DNA from: Actinomycetota bacterium
GTDB taxonomy: Bacteria > Actinomycetota > Thermoleophilia > Gaiellales > Gaiellaceae
Direction: 5' to 3'
Assembly (NCBI GenBank): GCA_013816275.1
Contig: JACDER010000018.1
Span: 1-11,009 of the forward strand
Length of the DNA stretch: 11,009 nucleotides
Below the pieces are notes generated by a model. It did not search any database. It was given only the letters and a program-made list of their open reading frames with translations, and was not told the origin of the DNA. Shown piece by piece: positions 4,387 to 11,009 of this stretch (position 1 is the stretch's first letter; each line of letters opens with the position of its first letter). Made by a program: the position numbers and the translations under genes.

Positions 4387-6503
4387 TGGCGACGGTCGCC
4401 GAGACGCCTGAGCGAGTCGACCTCGCGCTCGAGGGGATGACCTGTGCCTCCTGCGCCGCACGGATCGAGCGCAAGCTGAACAAGCTCGAAGGCGTCGCCG
4501 CAACGGTCAACTACGCGACCGAGCAGGCGACCGTCCACTACGACCCTGCGCTCATAGTGCCTACGGATCTGGTTGAGGCGGTCACGGCGGCCGGCTACGG
4601 CGCGGCGCTTGCGGGCCAGGCTGCCGCCGATGAGGACTCGACCCGGCCTCTCCGGCGCCGGCTCGCTGCTGCAGCCGCGCTGACGGTGCCCCTCGTCTTC
4701 CTCGCGATGGTTCCGCCCCTGCGGTTCGGCGGCTGGGAGTGGCTGGCGCTCGCCCTGGCGACGCCGATCGTGTTCTGGAGCGGCTGGACGTTCCACCGCG
4801 CCGCCGTCGCAAACGCGCGGCACGGAGCGGCGACGATGGACACGCTCATCTCGATCGGCACGCTGGCGGCCTGGACCTGGTCGACGGTCGTTCTCGCCGG
4901 CTCGCTCGGCGGTGACACCTACTTCGAGGTCGCCGGCGTGATCACGACGCTGATCCTCCTGGGGCGCTTCCTCGAGGCGCGGGCGCGGCGCCGCTCGGGA
5001 GCAGCGATCCGCGCGCTGCTCGAGCTCGGCGCGAAGGAGGCGCGGGTGCTGCGCGACGGGCAGGAAGTGCTGGTTCCCGTGGACGAGCTCCAGCCGGGTG
5101 ACTGCTTCGTCGTCCGCCCTGGTGAGAAGATCCCGACCGACGGGGTGGTCGAGGACGGGGCCTCGGCGCTCGACCAGTCGATGTTGACCGGGGAGTCGGT
5201 CCCGGTCGAGGTCGCGCCCGGCGCGGAAGTCGCCGGTGCGACGATCAACACCTACGGGCGGCTCCTCGTCCGCGCGACCAGGGTCGGCGCAGACACGGCG
5301 CTCGCCCAGATCGCGCGCCTCGTCGCGGAAGCGCAGGCAGGGAAGGCGCCGATTCAGCGACTCGTCGACCGCGTCTCCAGCGTCTTCGTCCCGGTCGTGA
5401 TCGTGATCTCGCTCGCGACGCTGGGCGGCTGGCTCGCCGCCACCGCAGACGCTTCCGCCGCCTTCACCGCCGCCGTCGCCGTGCTCATCATCGCCTGCCC
5501 CTGCGCGCTCGGTCTCGCGACTCCTACGGCGCTCATGGTCGGCACGGGTCGCGGCGCGCAGCTCGGCATCCTGATCAAGGGCCCCGAGATCCTCGAGCAG
5601 ACGCGCAGGATCGGGACGATCGTGCTCGACAAGACCGGGACTGTGACGGAGGGGAAGATGGAGCTCGTCGAGGTCAGGCCGCTGGATGGCGCCTCCCGCT
5701 CCGAGATCCTCCGGCGCGCCGGAACGGTCGAGGCGGCGAGCGAGCATCCGATCGCCCAGGCGGTGGCCGCGGCGGCGCGTGCCGAGCTCGGTGCGCTGCC
5801 CCCCGTGAGCGACTTCCGCAACCTGCCGGGCTTCGGCGTTCGCGGCCTCGTCGAGGGCAGCGAGGTCGAGGTGTCTCGCCGGGATGGCGCGATCACGGTC
5901 GCCTGGGATGGTGTGCCGCGCGGGACACTCGTCGTCCGCGACACCGTCAGGCCGACGAGCGCCGAGGCGGTCAGGGAGCTCGAAGCGCTCGGGCTCACGC
6001 CGATCCTCCTGACCGGCGACAGCGAGGAAACGGCCAGGCGCATCGGCGCCGAGGTCGGTATCGAGCGCGTGCTCGCCGAGGTGCTCCCGGACGAAAAGGT
6101 CGCCGAGATCCGAAGACTGCAGGAGTCAGGACAGGTCGTCGCCATGGTCGGCGACGGCGTCAACGACGCACCGGCCCTCGCGCAGGCCGACCTGGGAATC
6201 GCGATCGGCACCGGCACTGACGTGGCGATCGAGGCTAGCGACGTCACCCTCGTCTCGGGAGATCTCCGCGGAGCCGCAGACGCAATCCGGCTGGCACGCC
6301 GGACGCTGCGGACGATCAAAGGCAACCTCTTCTGGGCCTTCGCCTACAACGTCGCAGCGATCCCGCTCGCGGTCGCCGGGCTGCTGAATCCGATCATTGC
6401 CGCCGCCGCGATGGCGGCCTCGAGCCTGCTCGTCGTCTCCAACAGCCTGCGACTACGCAGGTTCCACAGCCCGAGGGAGGGACGAGATGGAACACGGATA
6501 TGA
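4386..6503 (+). CDS. copA: Copper-exporting P1B-type ATPase CopA
   Basis: A 705-residue inner-membrane pump expelling Cu(I) with ATP. In order: one N-terminal HMA domain with GMTCASC (C20, C23); two platform helices and the A-domain with TGES (268-271); CPC (C371-P372-C373) in the transport helix; DKTGT (415-419, phosphorylated D415); SEHP (H454) and PGFG (481-484) in the nucleotide domain; TGD (543-545); GDGVNDAP (589-596). The last helices have Y654-N655 and MAASS (M676, S680), the Cu(I) ligands of the P1B-1 class. Oddly, the nucleotide domain is about 24 residues shorter between PGFG and the P-domain than in the neighbouring ATPase, and it lacks the usual V-G-N segment. It overlaps copZ by 1 base and csoR by 17. 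Confidence 0.92.
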   Translation: MATVAETPERVDLALEGMTCASCAARIERKLNKLEGVAATVNYATEQATVHYDPALIVPTDLVEAVTAAGYGAALAGQAAADEDSTRPLRRRLAAAAALTVPLVFLAMVPPLRFGGWEWLALALATPIVFWSGWTFHRAAVANARHGAATMDTLISIGTLAAWTWSTVVLAGSLGGDTYFEVAGVITTLILLGRFLEARARRRSGAAIRALLELGAKEARVLRDGQEVLVPVDELQPGDCFVVRPGEKIPTDGVVEDGASALDQSMLTGESVPVEVAPGAEVAGATINTYGRLLVRATRVGADTALAQIARLVAEAQAGKAPIQRLVDRVSSVFVPVVIVISLATLGGWLAATADASAAFTAAVAVLIIACPCALGLATPTALMVGTGRGAQLGILIKGPEILEQTRRIGTIVLDKTGTVTEGKMELVEVRPLDGASRSEILRRAGTVEAASEHPIAQAVAAAARAELGALPPVSDFRNLPGFGVRGLVEGSEVEVSRRDGAITVAWDGVPRGTLVVRDTVRPTSAEAVRELEALGLTPILLTGDSEETARRIGAEVGIERVLAEVLPDEKVAEIRRLQESGQVVAMVGDGVNDAPALAQADLGIAIGTGTDVAIEASDVTLVSGDLRGAADAIRLARRTLRTIKGNLFWAFAYNVAAIPLAVAGLLNPIIAAAAMAASSLLVVSNSLRLRRFHSPREGRDGTRI
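6475..6480 (+). promoter_or_regulatory. Ribosome-binding site of csoR
   Basis: GGGAGG, inside the end of copA and six bases before ATG 6487, selects that ATG over the far-upstream in-frame ATG at 6397. The latter would add a stretch with no similarity to CsoR. Confidence 0.65.
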
Positions 6504-6771
6504 GAAGGAGCCGCTGATCAAGCGGCTGCACCGGATCGAGGGCCAGGTCCGGGGGATCGAGCGAATGGTCGAGGACGACCGCTACTGCATCGACATCATC
6601 ACGCAGATCTCGGCCGTCAATACGGCGCTCGAGTCCCTCGCCTTCCAGATCCTGGACGAGCACGTCCGGCACTGCGTCGCTGGTGCGCTCGCTTCCGGCG
6701 ATCCGGACGAGGCGGGCAAGAAGAGCGAGGAGCTGCTCTCCGCCGTCCAGCGGTTCGCGCGGACGCGGTGA
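6487..6771 (+). CDS. csoR: Copper-sensing repressor CsoR
   Basis: A 94-residue all-helical repressor of the CsoR/RcnR family. The family signature is present: a helix with [14 protein letters not shown], then the Cu(I) ligands C34, H59 and C63. Their spacing (25 and 4) equals that of Mycobacterium tuberculosis CsoR (C36, H61, C65), and Y33 occupies the neighbouring second-shell position. Apo-CsoR binds the operator; Cu(I) binding in a trigonal Cys2His site releases it. The likely target is the palindrome at 4141-4155. Placing the repressor between the two ATPase genes means it is induced together with the pumps, giving negative feedback. The start overlaps the end of copA, and the stop forms TGATG with the next gene. 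Confidence 0.92.
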   Translation: MEHGYEKEPLIKRLHRIEGQVRGIERMVEDDRYCIDIITQISAVNTALESLAFQILDEHVRHCVAGALASGDPDEAGKKSEELLSAVQRFARTR

Positions 6772-9110
6772 TGGCCGAAGAGCAGGAGACGGCCGACCGG
6801 AAGGCGACGGCCGTCCTCCACGTGGGTGGCCTCCACTACGCGAGCGAGAAAGTGGTTGTCGAGCGGGCGCTCGGACGGCGGCCGGGAGTGCTGGCAGTCG
6901 ACGCGAACCCTGTCGCCCAGACCGCCACGGTCACATTCGACCCAAAGCGGACGAAGGTCGAGCAGCTGGCCCGCTGGGTCGAGGAGTGCGGCTTCCATTG
7001 CGCGGGTCGCTCTGTGCCGGGCCACGCGTGCGACCCGCTGGCGGACGGCGCGCAGGCATCCTCCGCGCGGGCCGATGCTGCACACGGCCACGGGCACGGC
7101 GGCCATGCCGGCAAGTCGATGGCGGCGATGGTGCGCGACATGCGCAACCGCTTCCTCGTCGCTGTCAGCTTCGCGATTCCGATCGCGGTCTGGTCCCCGC
7201 TCGGCAAGAGCCTGTTCGGTTCGACGCCGCCGACGCCGCGCGGGATCGGTGACGACCTGTGGCAGTTCTACTTGAGCCTGCCGATCGTCTTCTATTCGTC
7301 GTGGATCTTCTTCCGCGGCGCCTATGTGGCGCTGAAGGCAAAGACGCTCGACATGATGGTGTTGGTCGCGGTCGCGATCGGGACGGGCTGGATCTACTCG
7401 GTTGCCGCCACTTTCTGGATCGAAGGTGACGTCTTCTACGAGGCCGCCGCGTTTCTCGCCTCCTTCGTCCTGCTCGGCCACTGGTTCGAGATGCGCGCGC
7501 GCGGCGGCGCGAACGATGCGATCCGGGCACTGCTCGACCTTGCTCCCCCGAAGGCGCTCGTGCTGCGCAACGGCGAGCCCGTCGAGGTTCCGACGGCGGA
7601 GGTGCAGCTTGGTGACCTGCTGTTGATTCGCCCGGGCGGAAAGGTTCCCGTCGACGCGGAGGTCGTCGGAGGCGAGAGCTCCGTCGACGAGTCGATGGTG
7701 ACGGGCGAGAGCATGCCGGTTTCGAAGAAACCCGGTGCCAAGCTGATCGGCGCGACGATCAACAAGAACGGGACGCTTCGAGCCCGCGCCACCGCCATCG
7801 GCTCCGACACGGCACTCGCGCAGATCGTCAAGCTCGTTCAGGAAGCGCAGAACTCGAAGGCCCCGGCGCAGCGGCTCGCTGACCGCGCGGCCTTCTGGCT
7901 CGTACTCGTCGCGCTCGTCGGAGGCCTGGGCACGTTCCTGGTCTGGTTCGGCCCCTTCGACCGTTCCGTCGTCGACTCGCTCCTGTTCGCGATCACGGTC
8001 GTCGTCATCACGTGTCCGGACGCGCTCGGGCTGGCCACACCGACGGCGATCATGGTCGGCACGGGGCTCGGCGCGAAGCGCGGGATCCTGTTCAAGAACG
8101 CGATCGCCCTCGAGCAGGCCGCGGGCCTCGACACAGTCGTGCTCGACAAGACGGGGACATTGACGCGTGGCGAGCCGGACGTCGTCGCGATCGTGGCCGC
8201 AAACGGCGACGAAGATGGCCTGCTGCGGCTGGTCGCGGCGGTGGAACGCGAGAGCGAGCACCCGCTCGCAGCCGCGATCGTGAACGCCGCGGAGGCGCGT
8301 GGGTTGCAGCCGCCGCGGGCAGAGTCATTCGAGGCGGTTCCGGGGCATGGTGCACTCGCAACGGTGGAAGGGCGCAGGCTGGCTGTCGGGAACGTGCGGC
8401 TCCTCGAGCGGGAGGGTGTCTCCCTCGACGGCCTGGCCGAGCGCGCGACTGAGCTCTCAGGTCAGAGACGAACGGTTGTGCACGTCGCGCTCGACGGCAG
8501 CGCCGCCGGCCTGATCGCGATCGCCGACGCTCCCCGGAAGACGGCGACCGACGCCGTGGCTGCCCTGAAGGCCCTCGGGGTCCGCCCGGTCATGCTGACC
8601 GGCGACAACAAGGCAACGGCAGAGCGGGTCGCGGCCGAAGTTGGGATCGAAGAGGTCATCGCCGAGATCCTTCCGGGCGACAAGGCAGCCAAGGTCGCCG
8701 AGCTCCAGGCCGAAGGACGCAAGGTCGCGATGGTGGGCGACGGCGTAAACGACGCGCCGGCGCTGGCACAAGCGGAGGTCGGGATCGCGATCGGCGCCGG
8801 AACAGACGTCGCGATCGAGACCGCCGACGTCGTGCTGATGCGATCGGACCCGCTCGACGTTGCGACTGCGATTGCGATCGGCCGTGGAACGGTGCGGAAG
8901 ATGCGACAGAACCTCGCCTGGGCGATCGGCTACAACTCGCTCGCGCTTCCGATCGCGGCCGGGGTCTTCGAGCCGTTCGGAGTGATGTTGCGTCCCGAGA
9001 TCGCAGCGATCTCGATGTCCGGATCGAGCATCCTCGTCGCCGTGAACGCAGTTGCGCTGAAGCGTCTGCCGCTCGACTATGCGACCCCGACGCTCCGGTC
9101 CAGGCGCTGA
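6771..9110 (+). CDS. P1B-type metal ATPase with atypical CPD motif
   Basis: A 779-residue metal-transporting P-type ATPase. Residues 14-78 keep the HMA fold, but the CxxC positions are Y23 and E26 (GGLHYASE). They are followed by C73, C77, C87 and a His cluster (HGHGHGGH, H105-H112). Further on are TGES (311-314), DKTGT (459-463, D459), SEHP (H497), PGHG (524-527), VGN (539-541), TGD (610-612), GDGVNDAP (656-663), Y721-N722 and MSGSS (M749, S753). The transport-helix motif is C415-P416-D417 (codons tgt ccg gac) instead of CPC, so the substrate or coordination may differ from CopA. Cu is favoured because of the CsoR operon and the Cu-type YN and MxxSS residues. ATG 6771 is chosen by analogy with the TGATG junction of copZ/copA; GTG 6768 is also possible. 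Confidence 0.88.
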   Translation: MAEEQETADRKATAVLHVGGLHYASEKVVVERALGRRPGVLAVDANPVAQTATVTFDPKRTKVEQLARWVEECGFHCAGRSVPGHACDPLADGAQASSARADAAHGHGHGGHAGKSMAAMVRDMRNRFLVAVSFAIPIAVWSPLGKSLFGSTPPTPRGIGDDLWQFYLSLPIVFYSSWIFFRGAYVALKAKTLDMMVLVAVAIGTGWIYSVAATFWIEGDVFYEAAAFLASFVLLGHWFEMRARGGANDAIRALLDLAPPKALVLRNGEPVEVPTAEVQLGDLLLIRPGGKVPVDAEVVGGESSVDESMVTGESMPVSKKPGAKLIGATINKNGTLRARATAIGSDTALAQIVKLVQEAQNSKAPAQRLADRAAFWLVLVALVGGLGTFLVWFGPFDRSVVDSLLFAITVVVITCPDALGLATPTAIMVGTGLGAKRGILFKNAIALEQAAGLDTVVLDKTGTLTRGEPDVVAIVAANGDEDGLLRLVAAVERESEHPLAAAIVNAAEARGLQPPRAESFEAVPGHGALATVEGRRLAVGNVRLLEREGVSLDGLAERATELSGQRRTVVHVALDGSAAGLIAIADAPRKTATDAVAALKALGVRPVMLTGDNKATAERVAAEVGIEEVIAEILPGDKAAKVAELQAEGRKVAMVGDGVNDAPALAQAEVGIAIGAGTDVAIETADVVLMRSDPLDVATAIAIGRGTVRKMRQNLAWAIGYNSLALPIAAGVFEPFGVMLRPEIAAISMSGSSILVAVNAVALKRLPLDYATPTLRSRR

Positions 9111-9135
9111 GCCGCGCCGTCGTGGCAGGAGAGTC

Positions 9136-9167
9136 CGAGGGGCCACAGCCGGAGCCGCGACCCCTCG
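9136..9167. terminator. Terminator-like hairpin between convergent operons
   Basis: CGAGGGG (9136-9142) pairs with CCCCTCG (9161-9167) across an 18-base loop, in the 70-base gap between the two convergent operons. Only a weak T-containing tail (CGTTATA) follows on the + strand and none on the - strand. It is best read as a shared, possibly bidirectional terminator of the kind lacking a U-tract that is common in high-GC genomes. Confidence 0.4.
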
Positions 9168-9180
9168 CGTTATACCGACG

Positions 9181-9768
9181 CTACTCGTGATGCATGCCGA
9201 CGGTGTACCTGTTCATGATCCGGATCTCTCGCTTCTGCGCCGCGATGATCGCAGTCGCGAGATCCTTTACCTCTTGGTGCTGCGCGTCCCTTTGAGCCGC
9301 CTTCGCCATTGTGATTGCGCCCTCGTGGTGCGGGATCATCATCTGGGCGAACGTCGCGTCGACGTCATCGGCTGCCGTGATCTCGTCAGCCCCGCCATGC
9401 TCCATGCCCAGCTCCGACTCGGGGACGCCTAGGACTTCCGGCAGCACGGGGCCGAGGGCGCGGGACCCGAACCACTGCTCCCGCCAGGCGAGCATCTGGT
9501 CGATCTCTCGCTGTTGCGACGAGACAATGTCGTCCGCGACTGTCACGAGTTCGGGCTGCGTCAGTCCGCGGGCCTTGGCCGCTTCCGCCATCTCGATGGC
9601 GTCGCGGTGGTGCGGGACCATCGCGTCGACGAACGCTTGGTCGAACGGAACTTCGCCGGACGTCGTCGTCTTGGCGCCGTCGGCGGATTTGCCAGAGCCG
9701 CCTCCGCCGCCACAGCCCGCTGCCACGAGTGCGAGCCCGCCGAGCATCACTGCGATTAGTTTCCTCAT
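9181..9768 (-). CDS. DUF305 lipoprotein, probable copper-binding
   Basis: A 195-residue exported lipoprotein. The N-terminal signal ends in the lipobox V-A-A-G-C (C19), followed by a flexible Gly/Ser linker. The rest is the DUF305 (ferritin-like helical) domain with two matching motifs: M-V-P-H-H (H53, H54) and M-M-I-P-H-H (H147, H148), each followed by an acidic or glycine residue and further Met. It ends in MHHE. DUF305 proteins include cyanobacterial CopM, which binds copper outside the cytoplasm, so a metal-scavenging or sequestering role at the cell surface is likely. ATG 9768 is chosen over ATG 9786 because AAGGAGGAG lies just before it. It converges on the copper operon and is the last gene of a - strand group; no CsoR palindrome is visible upstream. 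Confidence 0.85.
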   Translation of the reverse strand: MRKLIAVMLGGLALVAAGCGGGGGSGKSADGAKTTTSGEVPFDQAFVDAMVPHHRDAIEMAEAAKARGLTQPELVTVADDIVSSQQREIDQMLAWREQWFGSRALGPVLPEVLGVPESELGMEHGGADEITAADDVDATFAQMMIPHHEGAITMAKAAQRDAQHQEVKDLATAIIAAQKREIRIMNRYTVGMHHE

Positions 9769-9770
9769 CT

Positions 9771-9779
9771 CTCCTCCTT
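9771..9779 (-). promoter_or_regulatory. Ribosome-binding site of the DUF305 gene
   Basis: On the - strand AAGGAGGAG ends two bases before ATG 9768. It is the strongest ribosome site in the window and decides the start; the upstream ATG at 9786 would place this site inside the coding region. Confidence 0.65.
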
Positions 9780-9793
9780 GCGCCACGTTGGGA

Positions 9794-9811
9794 TGCGGAG
9801 ATTCCCCCGCA
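9794..9811 (-). other. Intergenic hairpin ahead of the DUF305 gene
   Basis: On the - strand, TGCGGGG and CTCCGCA can form a 7-bp stem (one G-U pair) closed by a GAAT loop. It lies between the small membrane protein gene and the DUF305 ribosome site. It has no U-tract. It could be an attenuator, an RNA-processing site separating expression of the two genes, or chance. Confidence 0.3.
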
Positions 9812-9830
9812 CGTACGGATAAGGAAAAAC

Positions 9831-10154
9831 TCAGTTCCGGAAACGCTGGAGGATGCGCGGCGAGGCTCGTGCTCTGCCGTCTGGTGAACGCGGGACGTCG
9901 GCGCCCACGCTGAGAACCGCAGCGATGGACAGTGGGAAACGATGGGCCTCCGGCCTGGCGGCGGCGACGCAGCCAAGCAGGGTGACCACCAACAGGCAGA
10001 TGCCGGCGGCGCCTGTCATCCCGTCCTGGTTCATGTAAAGCGGGCCGTGGCCGGCGAACCCGTACAGCAAGATCGCGGCGACAGCAATCGTTGCGAGCCC
10101 CGCGTGGACGCGCCTCATCTTCACGCGGAAGCTACTGGCGGCAGTCAGGGGCAC
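9831..10154 (-). CDS. Small membrane protein, unknown function
   Basis: A 107-residue protein with two clear hydrophobic helices, at about residues 17-35 (GLATIAVAAILLYGFAG) and 48-66 (GAAGICLLVVTLLGCVAA). A third, weaker segment lies at 73-87, before an Arg-rich tail. The loop between helices 1 and 2 is HGPLYMNQDGM. The start is uncertain: GTG 10154 gives the longest form, with a poor ribosome site (AGGA about 11 bases ahead); ATG 10118 (MRRVHAG) would begin directly at the first helix and is plausible. The family is not recognised. It lies 62 bases before the DUF305 lipoprotein gene on the same strand and is probably co-transcribed with it. The His and Met residues in the first loop are too few to call metal binding. 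Confidence 0.6.
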   Translation of the reverse strand: MPLTAASSFRVKMRRVHAGLATIAVAAILLYGFAGHGPLYMNQDGMTGAAGICLLVVTLLGCVAAARPEAHRFPLSIAAVLSVGADVPRSPDGRARASPRILQRFRN

Positions 10155-10170
10155 GGAGCCGTCATCCTAG

Positions 10171-10184
10171 GCCCCCAGTGGGGC
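10171..10184. other. Short GC inverted repeat between propeller and membrane-protein genes
   Basis: GCCCC-CAGT-GGGGC forms a perfect 5-bp stem in the 111-base gap between the propeller stop (10266) and the proposed GTG at 10154. It has no T-run. It may weakly terminate the upstream message or shape the start region of the next gene. It is short enough to be chance in GC-rich DNA. Confidence 0.25.
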
Positions 10185-10265
10185 GGGCGTCGTGAGTACT
10201 GCTGCCATCCCGCGCCAGCGCGAGACCGGTGGAGCTTCCCTCGAGGTCGCCCGTCCTTCGCGGCG

Positions 10266-11009
10266 TCAAGCGACTCGCCGCCCGCTGACCTGCTGCCAAC
10301 TCGCGCCGCCATCGTCGGAGCGGAAAAGCGTGCCGTTGAACGCGACCGCAAAGGCGGTGTTCGGCGCACTCGGCGCCCACGCGACAGGCCCGGCGCCACC
10401 CGGCAGGCTCAGTCGCCACCGCCAGGTGCGCCCACCGTCGATCGAAACAGCCAAACCGGCGCCGGCTGCGATTAGCCGACGCGGATCGCTGCCGCTGACG
10501 GCAAGCCCAAAGACCTGGCCGCGCGCGCTGACCCTCCAGTGCGCGCCTCCGTCGGCGGTCACGAGAAGGCCGCGATCCACGTCTCCGGCGAGAATTCGTC
10601 CGTTCTCGGTTACAGCCAGCGTCACAACGCCGCCACCCACCGCGCGAGAGACGAGCGAGAAGGAGCGACCGCCGTCAGACGACCGGTATAAGCCCTGACC
10701 TGCCACGGCTGCGAAAAGCGTGTCCGTGGCCCGAGGGTCGGCGGCGAGCGCGTGCACGTCGAAGTCGGGCAGTCCCGAAGCCTGGACGTCCGACCACGTT
10801 CGACCCCCGTCGGTGCTCTTCTTGAGCACATTGTGCCCCGCGACCCAGAGCTGGTTCGGGCCGAATCTCGTGAGGTTCATCGCGTCGTCGGCGCGCAGTG
10901 CTGCAAAGCGCCACCTGTTTCCCCCGTCCTCTGAGACGTAGAGACCATTGTGGGTGCCGAGGGTGAGCCTTTGGGAATCGGCTGGATCGACTAGGAGCGA
11001 GTGATAGTC
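10266..11009 (-). CDS. BNR/Asp-box beta-propeller protein, 5' end outside window
   Basis: A partial gene: the frame is open to the window edge, and 247 residues plus the stop are visible. Six Asp-box (BNR) repeats of the form S/T-x-D-G-G-x-x-W/F occur at visible residues 26-33, 65-72, 110-117, 151-158, 189-196 and 231-238, spaced 38-45 apart. That spacing is one propeller blade each, so most of a six- or seven-bladed beta-propeller is here. The first visible segment (HSLLVDPADSQ, LGTHNGLYVSEDGG) shows that the internal ATG at 10880 is not the start. Asp-box propellers occur in sialidases, sortilins and Ycf48-like factors, and exported bacterial members are often loosely named glycosyl hydrolases. 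No catalytic sialidase residues are evident, so binding or assembly is as likely as catalysis. It heads the - strand group that ends with the DUF305 lipoprotein. Confidence 0.82.
   Translation of the reverse strand, partial: DYHSLLVDPADSQRLTLGTHNGLYVSEDGGNRWRFAALRADDAMNLTRFGPNQLWVAGHNVLKKSTDGGRTWSDVQASGLPDFDVHALAADPRATDTLFAAVAGQGLYRSSDGGRSFSLVSRAVGGGVVTLAVTENGRILAGDVDRGLLVTADGGAHWRVSARGQVFGLAVSGSDPRRLIAAGAGLAVSIDGGRTWRWRLSLPGGAGPVAWAPSAPNTAFAVAFNGTLFRSDDGGASWQQVSGRRVA

Noticed and set aside
4200..5747. 515-residue open frame on the - strand across copZ/copA
   Set aside because: It is antisense to two clear copper genes and its product is a low-complexity Arg/Asp/Glu/Gly-rich string with no motif. 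It is a GC-bias shadow.
6582..8261. 559-residue open frame on the - strand across csoR and the second ATPase
   Set aside because: Same reasons: Arg/Asp-rich composition, no domain, antisense to strongly supported genes.
10266..10880. Propeller gene as a complete 204-residue protein starting at ATG 10880
   Set aside because: The frame continues to the window edge and the extra 43 residues contain another Asp-box repeat, so the gene is truncated by the window rather than starting there.

Overview
The window looks like a chromosomal segment of a high-GC Gram-positive bacterium, most likely an actinomycete. I lean towards the Thermoleophilia side, but nothing in the window proves the class. The signs are strong G/C bias at third codon positions, frequent GTG and TTG starts, 1- to 17-base overlaps between adjacent genes, exported cell-wall hydrolases with N-terminal secretion signals, and a lipoprotein with a classical lipobox. 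I see no phage, transposon, CRISPR or tRNA signatures.

Region 1 (about 1-4140, + strand) concerns the cell envelope. After a structured non-coding leader (1-220) comes an exported NlpC/P60 + M23-like peptidoglycan hydrolase. It is followed by a tightly overlapping set: a 56-residue membrane/zinc-ribbon protein (1520-1690, TTG start), a 56-residue two-helix membrane protein (1672-1842), and a YdjM/DUF457-like membrane protein (1839-2561). A second exported hydrolase (2635-3753, coiled coil + NlpC/P60) appears to have its own promoter and may be leaderless. A small exported Cys/His-rich protein of unknown function follows (3763-4137).

Region 2 (about 4141-9110, + strand) is a copper-homeostasis operon. 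A perfect 15-base CsoR-type palindrome overlaps the -10 box, followed by copZ (chaperone), copA (Cu P1B ATPase), csoR (Cu-sensing repressor) and a second P1B ATPase. Every junction overlaps, so the four genes are probably co-transcribed and co-translated, with CsoR controlling its own operon. The second ATPase is the most unusual gene in the window. Its membrane metal-binding motif is Cys-Pro-Asp rather than Cys-Pro-Cys, its N-terminal metal-binding domain has lost CxxC, and a Cys/His-rich linker follows.

Region 3 (9181-11009, - strand) converges on the copper operon across a shared terminator-like hairpin. It encodes, in transcription order, a BNR/Asp-box beta-propeller (5' end outside the window), a small membrane protein, and a DUF305 lipoprotein with two Met/His-His motifs. 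DUF305 proteins include copper-binding periplasmic proteins, so this side may be the extracytoplasmic half of the same metal-handling locus. That link is inference from family and position.
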